DNA of 64,000 bases from Paenibacillus sp. PL91 (GCF_012935325.2 NZ_JABBYG020000007.1:310001-374000); one strand, 5' to 3'. Shown: positions 43,023 through 53,158, counted from the stretch's first letter. Numbers and translations are program-made. The notes: generated by a model from the sequence alone, not told the origin.

Positions 43023-43982
43023 ATGCAAGGAACTGTAAATGAGGAGTTGGCGCAAAGCTTGAAGGGGCGCGACTTTCTAATGCTGGTTGATTTCAAGCCG
43101 GAGGAAATCCGTTACTTGATCGACCTCGCGATTGATTTGAAGCAAAAACAAAAAGCAGGCGAAACGCACCATGTGCTAAAAGGGAAGACGCTTGGCATGA
43201 TTTTCGAAAAATCTTCGACACGCACGCGCGTTTCGTTCGAAGTTGGGATGTATCAGCTTGGCGGACAAGGACTTTTCCTTAGCGGAAATGATCTGCAAAT
43301 CGGCCGAGGCGAGACGATCTGGGATACCGCTCAGACGCTGTCCCGCTATTTGGACGGTATTATGATTCGTACATTCGCGCACCGCAAAGTGGTTGAACTG
43401 GCTCGCGGAGCAACGATTCCGGTTATCAACGGATTGACGGATTTGTCGCATCCTTGCCAGGCGCTCGCGGATTACCAAACGATTCTTGAGCACAAGGGCC
43501 GCTTGGAAGGCTTGAAAATCGCCTACATCGGCGACGGCAACAACATGACGCATTCCCTGCTCATGGGTGCGGCTAAGCTTGGACTGCATATGTCCGTAGC
43601 GACGCCAGAGGGCTATGAGCCGGATTCCGATATTATTAAACAAACGAAGGATCATGCTGCTGAGACAGGCTCGCAAATTCATATTTGCCGCGATCCGAAG
43701 GAAGCGATTGCCGATGCCGATATCGTGTACACGGATGTGTGGGCGAGCATGGGGCAAGAAGCGGAGCAGAAGGAACGCGAGGTGGCATTTGCCGCTTATC
43801 AGGTGAATGAGGCGCTAATGAAATATGCGAAGAAGGATCATCTCTTCATGCACTGCTTGCCGGCGCATCGCGGCGAAGAAGTAAGCGAGGGCGTTATCGA
43901 CGGCGACCAATCGATTATTTTTGACCAGGCAGAAAACCGTCTTCATGCGCAAAAAGCGATTATGGCAGCGATTATGGCCTAG
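43023..43982 (+). CDS. argF: Ornithine carbamoyltransferase
   Basis: It makes citrulline from ornithine and carbamoyl phosphate. The 319-residue protein has the carbamoyl-phosphate loop FEKSSTRTRVSFEVGM, DLSHPCQALADYQT and the ornithine-site HCLPAHRGEEV. GAAGGAGGG precedes ATG 43023. The carbamoyl-phosphate synthase genes carAB are not in this window. Confidence 0.96.
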   Translation: MQGTVNEELAQSLKGRDFLMLVDFKPEEIRYLIDLAIDLKQKQKAGETHHVLKGKTLGMIFEKSSTRTRVSFEVGMYQLGGQGLFLSGNDLQIGRGETIWDTAQTLSRYLDGIMIRTFAHRKVVELARGATIPVINGLTDLSHPCQALADYQTILEHKGRLEGLKIAYIGDGNNMTHSLLMGAAKLGLHMSVATPEGYEPDSDIIKQTKDHAAETGSQIHICRDPKEAIADADIVYTDVWASMGQEAEQKEREVAFAAYQVNEALMKYAKKDHLFMHCLPAHRGEEVSEGVIDGDQSIIFDQAENRLHAQKAIMAAIMA

Positions 43983-44034
43983 CTTCAACGCTCTTAACTA
44001 TATGAATTTATTCGAAGGGAAGTAATACACTACT

Positions 44035-45264
44035 ATGGCAAAAGAAAAAATCGTACTCGCCTACTCCGGCGGCTTGGATACTTCGGTTATCCTCAAATGG
44101 CTGAAAGAAACGTATGACGCAGAAATTATCGCTTTTACAGCAGATATCGGACAAAAGGATGAGCTGGACGGCTTGGAAGCAAAAGCACTGGCAACAGGCG
44201 CTTCCAAAGTGTACATCGACGATCTTCGCGACGAGTTTGCAAAAGATTTTATCTATCCGATGTTCCAAGCGGGAACGCTTTATGAAGGCCAATACCTGCT
44301 CGGCACTTCGATCGCACGTCCGCTTATCGCGAAACGTATGGTTGATATTGCTCGTGCGGAAGGCGCGGCTTATATTGCGCATGGCGCAACAGGCAAAGGC
44401 AACGACCAAGTTCGCTTCGAGCTGACTGCTGCTGCTCTGGCTCCTGAGATCGGCGTTATTGCGCCTTGGCGTCTTGAAGCATTCCGCGAGGAATTCCCGG
44501 GCCGTGCCGAAATGATCGCATACGCGGAGAAGCACAACATTCCGGTTACCGCTTCCGCGGCTAAACCTTATTCGACTGACCGCAACCTGCTGCATATCAG
44601 CTTTGAGAGCGGCATGCTGGAAGATCCTTGGTTCGATCCAAGCTCCGAAGAGAACGAGAGCATGTATGTGCTGAGCGTATCTCCTGAGAATGCGCCGGAT
44701 AAAGCCGAATATGTGGAGCTGACTTTTGCCGAAGGAAATTGTACGGCTATTAACGGCAAAGAGCTTAGCCCGCTTGAAGTGATGGATACGCTCAATGAGC
44801 TTGGCGGCAAGCACGGCATCGGACGCGTTGATATGGTAGAGAACCGTTTCGTCGGCATGAAGAGCCGCGGCGTGTACGAAACACCGGGCGGAACGATCTT
44901 GTTCACCGCTCACCGCAAAATGGAATCTTTGACAATGGACCGCGAGGTTATGCACCTTCGTGACTCCTTGATCGCAAAATACAGCCAGCTCGTATACAAC
45001 GGCTTCTGGTTCGCACCGGAGCGCCTAGCGCTGCAGGCACTTGTTACGGAATCGCAAAAGAACGTGAGCGGCGTCGTTCGCTTGAAGCTGTACAAAGGAA
45101 ATGTTATTGGAGCAGGCGTTCAAAGCCCTGTTAGCTTGTACAATCCGGACATTGCAACGATGGAAGCTGATCCATCCAAGGCTTACGATCAAGGCGATGC
45201 AACTGGCTTCATCCGTCTGAACGCTTTGCGTCTGAAAGTGTCCTCTGCTGTTAGCAATAAATAA
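44035..45264 (+). CDS. argG: Argininosuccinate synthase
   Basis: It joins citrulline and aspartate using ATP. The 409-residue sequence starts with the PP-loop KIVLAYSGGLDTSVILKWL, followed by AYIAHGATGKGNDQVRFEL and STDRNLLHISFESGMLEDP. It follows argF after 52 nt and leads into argH. Confidence 0.97.
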   Translation: MAKEKIVLAYSGGLDTSVILKWLKETYDAEIIAFTADIGQKDELDGLEAKALATGASKVYIDDLRDEFAKDFIYPMFQAGTLYEGQYLLGTSIARPLIAKRMVDIARAEGAAYIAHGATGKGNDQVRFELTAAALAPEIGVIAPWRLEAFREEFPGRAEMIAYAEKHNIPVTASAAKPYSTDRNLLHISFESGMLEDPWFDPSSEENESMYVLSVSPENAPDKAEYVELTFAEGNCTAINGKELSPLEVMDTLNELGGKHGIGRVDMVENRFVGMKSRGVYETPGGTILFTAHRKMESLTMDREVMHLRDSLIAKYSQLVYNGFWFAPERLALQALVTESQKNVSGVVRLKLYKGNVIGAGVQSPVSLYNPDIATMEADPSKAYDQGDATGFIRLNALRLKVSSAVSNK

Positions 45265-45290
45265 GGTTTACAAGGGAGTGTAACGAACCA

Positions 45291-46706
45291 GTGAGTAAAT
45301 TATGGGGCGGTCGTTTTACGAAAAAAACGGACCAATTGGTAGAGGAATATACGGCTTCGATCATGTTCGACAAGGAGCTTGCCGAAGAGGATATCCAAGG
45401 CAGCCTGGCGCATGTCACGATGCTTGGCAAGCAAGGCATTCTTCCGGCGGACGACGTGGAGAAAATTAAGGACGGCCTGCACCGCGTCCTTCAACGCATC
45501 AAGCGCGACGATATCGAATTCTCGATCGGCGACGAGGATATTCATATGAATATCGAGAAGACGCTGATCGACGATGTTGGATCGGTAGGCGGCAAGCTGC
45601 ATACCGGCCGCAGCCGGAACGACCAAGTGGCGACGGATATGCATTTGTGGCTGCGGAAGCGCGTTGTTGAGTTTGTGGATATGCTGTACAAGCTGCAATC
45701 GGCGCTAATCGAGCAGGCTAAGGCGAATATCGATACGATTGTGCCGGGCTATACGCATTTGCAGCGTGCGCAGCCGATCCTGTTCGCGCATCATTTGATG
45801 GCGTATGTATCGATGTTCGGGCGTGATATCGAACGTCTACAGGACAGCTACAAGCGCATTAATGTGCTTCCGCTTGGAGCGGGCGCTTTGGCGGGAACGA
45901 CGTTCCCGATCGACCGTCATTTTGTAGCGAGCCAATTGAAATTTGATCGCGTCTACGAGAATAGTCTGGATGCCGTAAGCGACCGTGACTTCATCGTTGA
46001 GTTTCTGGCTGACGCATCGATCATCATGATGCATCTGTCGCGCCTTAGCGAGGAGCTTATTCTATGGTCAAGCACGGAATTCCATTTCGTTGAGCTGGAC
46101 GATGCGTTCTGTACGGGCAGCAGCATCATGCCGCAAAAGAAAAATCCGGACGTGCCGGAGCTTGTACGCGGCAAAACCGGACGGGTATACGGCGATCTTG
46201 TCGGCTTGCTGACCGTTCTCAAATCGCTGCCGCTTGCTTATAACAAGGACATGCAGGAAGACAAAGAAGGCATGTTCGACACGGTGAAGACGCTGCAAGG
46301 CGCGCTTCAATTGTTCGCTCCGATGATCGCCACAATGAAGGTGAACAAGGACCGGATGCGTCAAGCGGTAAATCAAGACTTCTCTAACGCAACGGATATC
46401 GCGGACTTCCTAGTCGGCAAAGGCTTGCCTTTCCGCCAAGCGCATGAGGTTATCGGCAAAACGGTATTGTATTGCATCGAGCAAAACAAATATTTGCTGG
46501 ACCTGACGCTTGAGGAGTTCAAACAGTTCTCGACGCTGTTTGATGATCGCATCTATGCGGTGCTTCAACCCGAGCAGGTCGTTAATGCGCGTAACGTCTA
46601 CGGCGGTACGGCAAAAACACAGGTGCAGGACGCGATCGGCCGCGCCGAACTGGCGTTGGAGCAAACAGCTGCTTGGGTAACCGAGTATCTGGAGCGCAGC
46701 AGATAA
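45291..46706 (+). CDS. argH: Argininosuccinate lyase
   Basis: It splits argininosuccinate to arginine and fumarate. The 471-residue fumarase-superfamily enzyme has LWGGRFTKKTDQLVEEYTAS at the start, HTGRSRNDQVATDMHLW, PGYTHLQRAQPILFAHH and the signature GSSIMPQKKNPDVPE. The start is GTG 45291, preceded by GGGAG. It is the last arg gene. Confidence 0.97.
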   Translation: MSKLWGGRFTKKTDQLVEEYTASIMFDKELAEEDIQGSLAHVTMLGKQGILPADDVEKIKDGLHRVLQRIKRDDIEFSIGDEDIHMNIEKTLIDDVGSVGGKLHTGRSRNDQVATDMHLWLRKRVVEFVDMLYKLQSALIEQAKANIDTIVPGYTHLQRAQPILFAHHLMAYVSMFGRDIERLQDSYKRINVLPLGAGALAGTTFPIDRHFVASQLKFDRVYENSLDAVSDRDFIVEFLADASIIMMHLSRLSEELILWSSTEFHFVELDDAFCTGSSIMPQKKNPDVPELVRGKTGRVYGDLVGLLTVLKSLPLAYNKDMQEDKEGMFDTVKTLQGALQLFAPMIATMKVNKDRMRQAVNQDFSNATDIADFLVGKGLPFRQAHEVIGKTVLYCIEQNKYLLDLTLEEFKQFSTLFDDRIYAVLQPEQVVNARNVYGGTAKTQVQDAIGRAELALEQTAAWVTEYLERSR

Positions 46707-46736
46707 GTAGAAACAGCCTATTATGGGCTTTATAAA

Positions 46737-46786
46737 AGCAGCTCAGCGTTGCCTCTTGCGGAGGCAATCAGCTGAGCTGCTTTTTT
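46737..46786 (+). terminator. Intrinsic terminator of the arg operon
   Basis: AGCAGCTCAG (46737-46746) pairs with CTGAGCTGCT (46772-46781), with inner GTTGCCTC / GAGGCAA pairing, and ends in TTTTTT. An A-rich left flank lets it serve the convergent VanW gene too. Confidence 0.9.
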
Positions 46787-46886
46787 ATTTGGCGGTGTTG
46801 GCTCTAGCTGCATCTAGCTGAGATTAAATTCTGCTGCAGTTTGTGCAAGTAAGGCCGTTCCGATCTTTTGCAAAAGCTGCTACCTC

Positions 46887-48356
46887 TTAAACCCCATCCT
46901 CCAGCAGCGGCTCAGTTGTATCCGGCGTTGGAGTTGGCGTAGCCGACGGGCCGCCTGCGCCCTTCATCGGACCAACCTCGATTACTATAGGCTGCGCCTT
47001 GTACGTATCGCGCGATATGCGGTCACGCTTTACTTCCTTTCCGTCACGAACAAGCGTACGGAACGTTTCAACGAGATAGCCTGCCTTACCCTTCTCTACC
47101 GTAACCTTCTGGCCGGGAGATAAACGGGCGTTGCTTTTCTCCTGCACCGAAGGAGCAATCGTCTTGAGAGTTACGGACTCGATCTCGTAGCGTTCATTCG
47201 CCTTCATCGTACCGAACAGCTTGACAGTGAGCTTGCGATCCTCGACAACAGTGCGAATAATGAGATGTTTGCCTGTTGTGTTTTTAAACCGGAAGTTAAT
47301 AGCCCCTCCCGCATAAGTGGCATCCTGACCTATAGGCAAATAAGCGACGGGCAGAGAATGATTGCGCCGCTCCACGATCTCTAAGCCAGCACGCAGTGCT
47401 GCGTTATAAAGGGTGCTCGATACTTGGCAAATTCCGCCTCCGATGCCGGGCACGAGCTTTCCGTTCAAAATAACCGGCGCTTCGCGATAGTCGTACAGCT
47501 CTTCCGCCCTCGCGATAAGCTTGCCGTAGTCGAATACTTCATTCGGCGCAAGCTCCCAATCATTCAAAGCCTCGGCTGTCACCGTTACATTAAAGGCACG
47601 GCCCTCGGCACTCGTTTTGAAATCGGTGGAGAACGCTACAATTTTTCGCTCTACCCCTTCGTCCTTCAGCTTCTCCAGCGTTAGCTCGGGATGAATGACT
47701 GCAATCGGAAGCTCCGCTTCAAAAGCAGGTTCGACAGCTGCGCCAATCTGCTCTTTTTTAAGCACGACCCAGCCATCAACCTCATCGAGCAGTTTTCCAA
47801 TGTCCAAACGATAAGCGTCAATATGAGGCTCGTATACAACCTCGTCGTCCTCTGTAATGGTGCGGGTAGCATTTTTGGTCTCGCTTTTTTCAATCCAGCT
47901 CCACTGCTTGCGGACAGCGGCGTCAAATACATCGCGGTTCCAGCCTTGCGTCAGCTCGTATTTTTTGGCGAATTGATACCGATAAACGGCACGATCCCAT
48001 ATATCTCCGTCGCCCAGCTTTAATAAAGCATCGCGAACGCCCTTGAATTCGGCTTTGTAGCCAAGCTCGGCAACGGTCCACTGCTTGCTGTCGCCGTTTG
48101 CAGCCGTGGCATGAATCGCAATCGTCCGCTGAAGTAGCGACTTCTCATAGTTCTCAAGCAGCTTCAGAGCATCGTCCACTGGCATTCCTCCGATCGGGAT
48201 GCCGCCAGCATCCACCTCGCCAGGAACGGTCTTTTGAAGCGCGTAATTCATGACAAAGCCCCAGCCTACAGCTGCAACGAGCAGCAATGAAGCAATAACA
48301 ATGATACTGACATGTATACGTTTTACGATACGAATCACTCCTTCCTGCGTGTTCAA
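46887..48356 (-). CDS. VanW-family exported protein with G5-type C-terminus
   Basis: The 489-residue protein has one N-terminal membrane anchor (HVSIIVIASLLLVAAVGWGFV). Residues about 40-260 are a peptidoglycan-binding-4-like region, followed by the VanW domain (PGIGGGICQVSSTLYNAALR, RRNHSLPVAYLPIGQDATY) and a G5-like domain with a Pro/Thr tail. VanW takes its name from vancomycin operons, but such chromosomal copies are widespread and no van resistance genes are near. The cell-wall role is not known. The start is uncertain: TTG 48356 lacks a ribosome site, and AAGGAG overlaps an in-frame GTG at 48338. Confidence 0.8.
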   Translation of the reverse strand: MNTQEGVIRIVKRIHVSIIVIASLLLVAAVGWGFVMNYALQKTVPGEVDAGGIPIGGMPVDDALKLLENYEKSLLQRTIAIHATAANGDSKQWTVAELGYKAEFKGVRDALLKLGDGDIWDRAVYRYQFAKKYELTQGWNRDVFDAAVRKQWSWIEKSETKNATRTITEDDEVVYEPHIDAYRLDIGKLLDEVDGWVVLKKEQIGAAVEPAFEAELPIAVIHPELTLEKLKDEGVERKIVAFSTDFKTSAEGRAFNVTVTAEALNDWELAPNEVFDYGKLIARAEELYDYREAPVILNGKLVPGIGGGICQVSSTLYNAALRAGLEIVERRNHSLPVAYLPIGQDATYAGGAINFRFKNTTGKHLIIRTVVEDRKLTVKLFGTMKANERYEIESVTLKTIAPSVQEKSNARLSPGQKVTVEKGKAGYLVETFRTLVRDGKEVKRDRISRDTYKAQPIVIEVGPMKGAGGPSATPTPTPDTTEPLLEDGV

Positions 48357-48540
48357 ACAAGGGCAGTCTTACATGTATATGCAACCTATCCTGTAATTTT
48401 GTCTATTGCGCGGGATGAGCTCGATTCGACAATTGGATTTTTATGAGATTTGTGAAAAATGAGGAAAGCCATCTCCTTATGAAGGAATTCAGCACAAACT
48501 GTCGAAATAGTACTACTGACTATTAACAGGATGTGATAAT

Positions 48541-49227
48541 GTGATCGAGATGCAAGACATATGGAAAACGTACATCGACGGAACGCATGCGTTAAGAGGC
48601 GTCTCTGTTCGTATAGATCGTAATGAATTTGTTTATCTAGTTGGACCATCGGGTGCAGGTAAATCGACATTCATGAAATTAATTTATCGCGAGGAAGTAC
48701 CGACCAAAGGACAGATCTCAGTTAACGGATTTAACATAGGCAAGCTGAAGCCGCGCAAAATACCATTTGTTAGACGTAATATAGGCGTTATTTTTCAAGA
48801 CTTTAGACTATTACCCAAATTAACCGTATATGAAAACGTCGCATTCGCCATGGAAGTTATTGAAGCACCAACTCGCGTAATCAAGAAGCGAACGATGGAG
48901 GTGCTTGATCTCGTCGGTCTGAAGCATAAGCACGCAAGCCTGCCGGCGCAGCTTTCTGGTGGCGAGCAGCAGCGGGTATCGATCGCACGGGCGATCGTCA
49001 ATAACCCTTCGGTAATTGTAGCGGACGAGCCTACAGGCAATCTCGACCCGGAAACGTCACAGGGCATTATGAATCTCCTCGAAGAAATAAATTTCCGCGG
49101 CGCAACAATCGTAATGGCTACCCATAACAAAGATATCGTCAACTCCATGCGCAAGCGCGTCATTGCTATCGAAGACGGCAATATCGTACGCGACGAGGCT
49201 AGAGGGGAGTACGGTTATGAAGCTTAG
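48541..49227 (+). CDS. ftsE: Cell-division ABC transporter ATPase FtsE
   Basis: FtsE powers the FtsX membrane complex that activates peptidoglycan hydrolases. The 228-residue protein has VGPSGAGKSTFMKLIYREE (Walker A), LSGGEQQRVSIARAIVNNP (signature), VIVADEPTGNLDPETS (Walker B) and the FtsE-type TYIDGTHALRGVS start. The initiation codon is GTG 48541. It overlaps ftsX by 11 nt. Confidence 0.94.
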   Translation: MIEMQDIWKTYIDGTHALRGVSVRIDRNEFVYLVGPSGAGKSTFMKLIYREEVPTKGQISVNGFNIGKLKPRKIPFVRRNIGVIFQDFRLLPKLTVYENVAFAMEVIEAPTRVIKKRTMEVLDLVGLKHKHASLPAQLSGGEQQRVSIARAIVNNPSVIVADEPTGNLDPETSQGIMNLLEEINFRGATIVMATHNKDIVNSMRKRVIAIEDGNIVRDEARGEYGYEA

Positions 49228-50134
49228 AACCATACTCCGTCATCTCCGGGAAGGCGCCAAAAACATCATTCGAAATGGCTGGATGTCGTTTGCTTCCATG
49301 AGCTCCATTTTTATTTCTTTATTCATTCTTGGCATATTTTTATTGCTCGCCTTGAATGTGAACAGTATGGCTTCACAAATTGAGAGTCAGGTACAAATTC
49401 GCGTATTCCTGCAGCTTAATGTCGATAAAGCGAAGATTACGGAGCTGCAAAATAAAATCGGCAATCTTACCGAGGTAAGCAAAGTAACGTTTGTGTCCAA
49501 AGCAGAAGGTCTTGAGCTGCTTCGCAAAAACCTAGGCGATGAAAACAAGGATTTGCTTGACGGTTATGAGAAGGAAAAAAATCCGCTGCCGGATTCCTTT
49601 ACGGTAGAGGTTTACGATCCGCAGTCGATCGAGGCGGCAGCCAAGCAAATCGATGCGATTAATAAAGCAGACGAGCTTATCCCGATTGCCAAAATCAAAT
49701 ATGGACAAGGCACGGTAGAGACGCTGTTCAAAATTACAAATGCGGTCCGTTACATAGGCATCGTCGTTGTTGTCGGTTTGTCAGTAACAGCTATGTTCCT
49801 CATTTCCAATACGATCAAAATGACGATTATTGCAAGACGTCGGGAAATCGGCATTATGAAGCTGGTCGGCGCAACTAATTCCTTTATTCGCTGGCCGTTT
49901 TTTATTGAAGGCGCATTAATTGGCATCATCAGCTCGGTCATTACTACGGTAGCCGTCTTGGTTGGCTATTCACAGCTCGTAAAGTTTACGCAAATGGAAC
50001 TGTCACTCATGATGATAAAGCTCGTCACGATAGAGGAGTCTGGCCTGCTGACCGCCACGCTGCTCATAGGGCTCGGCACATTGCTAGGCATTTGGGGCAG
50101 CACGATTTCGATACGAAAGTATTTGAAAGTGTAG
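49217..50134 (+). CDS. ftsX: Cell-division ABC transporter permease FtsX
   Basis: The 305-residue protein has four membrane helices (SSIFISLFILGIFLLLALNV, YIGIVVVVGLSVTAMFLIS, FFIEGALIGIISSVITTVAV, TLLIGLGTLLGIWG) with a large extracellular loop between helices 1 and 2. The N-terminus HLREGAKNIIRNGWMSFAS is typical. ATG 49217 is used since AGGGGAG lies upstream and homology starts here. The extracellular loop probably contacts the hydrolase encoded next. Confidence 0.94.
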   Translation: MKLRTILRHLREGAKNIIRNGWMSFASMSSIFISLFILGIFLLLALNVNSMASQIESQVQIRVFLQLNVDKAKITELQNKIGNLTEVSKVTFVSKAEGLELLRKNLGDENKDLLDGYEKEKNPLPDSFTVEVYDPQSIEAAAKQIDAINKADELIPIAKIKYGQGTVETLFKITNAVRYIGIVVVVGLSVTAMFLISNTIKMTIIARRREIGIMKLVGATNSFIRWPFFIEGALIGIISSVITTVAVLVGYSQLVKFTQMELSLMMIKLVTIEESGLLTATLLIGLGTLLGIWGSTISIRKYLKV

Positions 50135-50146
50135 GTGGGATTGAAC

Positions 50147-51406
50147 GTGAAGAAGAGAAAATGGTTACTATTCACAGTTACGATGATGCTTACTGTATTT
50201 GTATTGCAGCCAACAGGAGGAGAAGCTGCTTCTCTTAGCGATATCAAGAAACAGATTTCAGCAGCGAAAGCGGAAATGAGAGCAGCGGAGAGACGTGCAG
50301 CCCAAGCGGAGCGGGAGGCGGCTAACGCTCAACGACAGGCATCGAGTGCCAAGAGTGAGAAGGTTGATATCGAGGGCAAGAAAACGGAAGCAGAAGCGTC
50401 AATCGCTAACTTAATGTCTGAAATCGATAATGTCGTCATCAACAAAACGAAAATGCAAGCGCAGAGCGATGCGAAGGAAGAGGAACTGCTCCAGACGGGT
50501 CTTGAGCTGGATCAAGCCGAGGAGCGCGTGAAAACGCGCGATGAGCTTCTGCAGTCCCGCATGCGTCTTATGTATACGAACGGATTTGTTTCCTATATGG
50601 ACGTGCTGCTCAGCGCGACTAGCTTTACTGATTTTATCGATCGCTTTGATGCGCTCCAATCGATTCTGTCGCAGGATCGCGATATTTTGGCGGAGCAGAG
50701 GGAAGAGAAGGAGCTTGTCGCTCTCAAAAAAGTCCAGGTAGAGAAGCAGTTTGCCGAAGTGAAAGCGATTTATGAGAAGCTTAAGCTATACGAAGCTCAT
50801 CTTGTGAAGAAGGAACAAGAGAAGGAAGTAATGATTGCAAACTTTAACAGCAATATTAAACAGCTGGACAACAAGCTTCAGCAAATCGACAGCACGCTCG
50901 AGGAGCTTGAGGGAATCAGCAAGGAGCAAGAGGATCTGCTGATGGCGCTTGCTGCCAAAGTATCCAAGCTGAATGCGGCGAAAAATAGTATTACGAACCC
51001 GTATTCCGGGGGCAAGCTAGGCATGCCGATCAGGGACAGCTACCGGGTAAGCTCCAACTTCGGCACGCGTGTCCATCCGATTTCTGGGAAGAGACATACC
51101 CATACGGGGATCGATTTTGCCGCACCGCAAGGCACTGATATTTATGCGGCTGAGGATGGCGTTGTTCTCGTTGCACAATCGTGGAGCAGCTACGGCAACT
51201 GCGTCATTATTGATCACGGAAATGGCTTGTGGACGCTTTACGGACATATTCGGAATGGCGGAATCAAGGTCGAAAAAGGCGAGAAGGTCAAGAAGGGCGA
51301 AAAAATCGCCGAGGTCGGCAGCACAGGAAACTCGACAGGACCGCATTTGCATTTTGAAGTGCGTAAAAACGAAACGCCAGTTAACCCGAGCAGCTATTTA
51401 AAATAA
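50147..51406 (+). CDS. M23 peptidoglycan hydrolase with coiled coil (EnvC/CwlO/PcsB-like FtsEX partner)
   Basis: The 419-residue protein starts with a signal peptide (KKRKWLLFTVTMMLTVFVLQ, likely cut after GEAA). Residues about 30-270 form a long coiled coil and the last 130 are an M23/LytM endopeptidase domain with SSNFGTRVHPISGKRHTHTG, IDFAAPQGT, and HLHFEV, keeping the zinc ligands H, D and HxH. Coiled-coil hydrolases next to ftsEX are activated by FtsX in other species. GTG 50147 has AGGTGGG upstream; GTG 50135, adjoining the ftsX stop, would lie within this ribosome site. Confidence 0.88.
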   Translation: MKKRKWLLFTVTMMLTVFVLQPTGGEAASLSDIKKQISAAKAEMRAAERRAAQAEREAANAQRQASSAKSEKVDIEGKKTEAEASIANLMSEIDNVVINKTKMQAQSDAKEEELLQTGLELDQAEERVKTRDELLQSRMRLMYTNGFVSYMDVLLSATSFTDFIDRFDALQSILSQDRDILAEQREEKELVALKKVQVEKQFAEVKAIYEKLKLYEAHLVKKEQEKEVMIANFNSNIKQLDNKLQQIDSTLEELEGISKEQEDLLMALAAKVSKLNAAKNSITNPYSGGKLGMPIRDSYRVSSNFGTRVHPISGKRHTHTGIDFAAPQGTDIYAAEDGVVLVAQSWSSYGNCVIIDHGNGLWTLYGHIRNGGIKVEKGEKVKKGEKIAEVGSTGNSTGPHLHFEVRKNETPVNPSSYLK

Positions 51407-51436
51407 GCTATCTCTCACTCATAGCAGGACATCCAG

Positions 51437-51465
51437 AGGCAGCCCATGTGGCTGCCTTGTTTGAA
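51437..51465 (+). terminator. Hairpin after the M23 hydrolase
   Basis: AGGCAGCC and GGCTGCCT form a perfect 8-bp stem followed by TGTTTG. The T tail is short. Confidence 0.65.
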
Positions 51466-51593
51466 CTATAACATCCTTCAAATTGGCAGAAGATCATCTT
51501 TACCCTAAAATACAAATAATTGTAAGTGAAATGTCATATACTAGGATGGTCTTGAATTTAAGACCGTGTAAGATGAGAAGGTGGTGTAGACAG

Positions 51594-53051
51594 GTGCATT
51601 TCAAAGGACGCACGGTATTCGCGTTCGTTATGCTGACGATGATTGCATCCGTACTCGTTACGCTGACGATCGCGGACCAAATGATTAATCCGGACGAGCC
51701 GTCAAAGCCTGCACTCACGTCCTCGGCAGCCGATGAGGGTGAGCGTTTTAGGCTGAAAGAGGATGAGCTGACGAAGATTAATGCGGTACTGGAATTAATC
51801 GAAACAAAATATTATCAAAAGGTCGATCGCCTCGAGCTGCTCGATGGCGCGGTAAGCGGAATGATGTCTTCGCTGGATGATCCTTACTCCGTCTATATGG
51901 AAAAGGACGTAGCGCAGCATTTTTCGGAATCGATTGAAGGCTCGTTCACGGGCATAGGCGCAGAGGTAACGCTTGAGAATGGGCGTATCGTCGTCGTATC
52001 TCCGATTAAGGGCTCGCCGGCGGAGCGCTCGGGCTTGCTCGCTAAAGACGTGCTGCTATCCGTGAACGGAGCAAAGCTGGACGGTCTGAATTTGCAGGAT
52101 GCGGTAGCTAAAATTCGCGGTCCCAAAGGGACGAAAGCCAAAATTCAGGTGCAGCGGGCCGGCTTCTCAGAGCCGATTCAGCTTGTACTCATCCGCGATG
52201 ATATTGATGTGGAAACAGTATATGGCAGCCTGCGCCCTGATGGGACAGGCGTCATTGAAATCAGACAATTCTCTTTGCATACCGCGGAGCGCTTTAAAGA
52301 AGAGCTCGCTAAGCTTGAGGAGCAAGGGATGAAGGGGCTTGTGCTGGATGTGCGCAACAACCCCGGCGGCGTGCTGCCAGTTGTCGTTGAGATTGCGCAA
52401 ACCTTTTTAGCCAAAGGCGAGACAGTCGTACAAGTAGAGGACCGGAACGGAAATCGGGAAAAGACGCTGTCAAAAGGACAAAGCAAAAGCTACCCGATCG
52501 CGGTTCTCATGAACAACGGCAGCGCAAGCGCGTCCGAAATATTGGCTGGCGCTTTGCAGGAGAGCGCAGGAGCGAAGCTGGTTGGCGAAACCTCCTTCGG
52601 CAAGGGCACCGTGCAAGTGAGCTACAACAAGGCATTAGGTGACGGCAGCTTGGTGAAAATGACGATTGCCAAATGGCTGACGCCAAAGGGCAATTGGATT
52701 CACGAAAACGGAATTAAGCCGGATATTGCCGTACAGCCGCCGGATCTCTATACGGTAGCGAGATTAACGCTGCCTGAGACGCTGAAGCAGGATATGCTTG
52801 GCGAGCAGGTGCGAAGCGTACAAATTATGCTGCACGGGCTCGGATATGAGCCGAAGCGCGAGGATGGCTATTACGGTTCGGATACGACAATGGCCGTTAA
52901 GAAATTCCAAACGGAGCATAGCTTGCCGGCTACGGGACAGGTCGACAAGCAGACCGGGGAAGCGATTGAGAAAGCGGTCGTTAAATGGATTCAAGATGAG
53001 AAAAACGATACGCAGCTTCACGAAGCAATTAAGGCGGTAGGCAGGAAATAA
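51594..53051 (+). CDS. S41-family C-terminal processing protease (CtpA/CtpB-like) with peptidoglycan-binding tail
   Basis: The 485-residue protease is anchored by one N-terminal helix (TVFAFVMLTMIASVLVTLTIA). A PDZ domain follows (FTGIGAEVTLENGRIVVVSP, LLAKDVLLSVNGAKLDGL), then the S41 domain with the catalytic serine in NNGSASASEILAGAL and lysine in GETSFGKGTVQ. The end is a peptidoglycan-binding-1 domain (LHGLGYEPKREDGYYGS). GTG 51594 has AAGGTGG 9 nt upstream. CtpB-type proteases act in envelope signalling in Bacillus. Confidence 0.88.
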   Translation: MHFKGRTVFAFVMLTMIASVLVTLTIADQMINPDEPSKPALTSSAADEGERFRLKEDELTKINAVLELIETKYYQKVDRLELLDGAVSGMMSSLDDPYSVYMEKDVAQHFSESIEGSFTGIGAEVTLENGRIVVVSPIKGSPAERSGLLAKDVLLSVNGAKLDGLNLQDAVAKIRGPKGTKAKIQVQRAGFSEPIQLVLIRDDIDVETVYGSLRPDGTGVIEIRQFSLHTAERFKEELAKLEEQGMKGLVLDVRNNPGGVLPVVVEIAQTFLAKGETVVQVEDRNGNREKTLSKGQSKSYPIAVLMNNGSASASEILAGALQESAGAKLVGETSFGKGTVQVSYNKALGDGSLVKMTIAKWLTPKGNWIHENGIKPDIAVQPPDLYTVARLTLPETLKQDMLGEQVRSVQIMLHGLGYEPKREDGYYGSDTTMAVKKFQTEHSLPATGQVDKQTGEAIEKAVVKWIQDEKNDTQLHEAIKAVGRK

Positions 53052-53073
53052 AGCGGGCATGTCGAATGAATAA

Positions 53074-53119
53074 GAGGTTGACTCTGTTTAACGGAGTCGG
53101 CCTTTTATTTTTTTACGCT
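53074..53119 (+). terminator. Intrinsic terminator of the ctp gene
   Basis: AGGTTGACTC pairs with GAGTCGGCCT (two G-T wobbles), followed by TTTATTTTTTT. It lies inside a frame that could otherwise be read as an N-terminal extension of the next gene. Confidence 0.75.
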
Positions 53120-53158
53120 TATTTTAGGACATGTGGAACGAGCAAAGGAGTGTTGGCT

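Noticed and set aside
46887..48356. Vancomycin-resistance determinant (VanW)
   Set aside because: VanW-domain proteins are common in chromosomes of Firmicutes and no vanHAX or vanRS genes are near, so no resistance can be inferred.
53066..53158. ATG 53066 as start of the MinJ-like protein
   Set aside because: This stretch contains the ctp terminator and no ribosome site, whereas TTG 53159 follows AAAGGAG at ideal distance.
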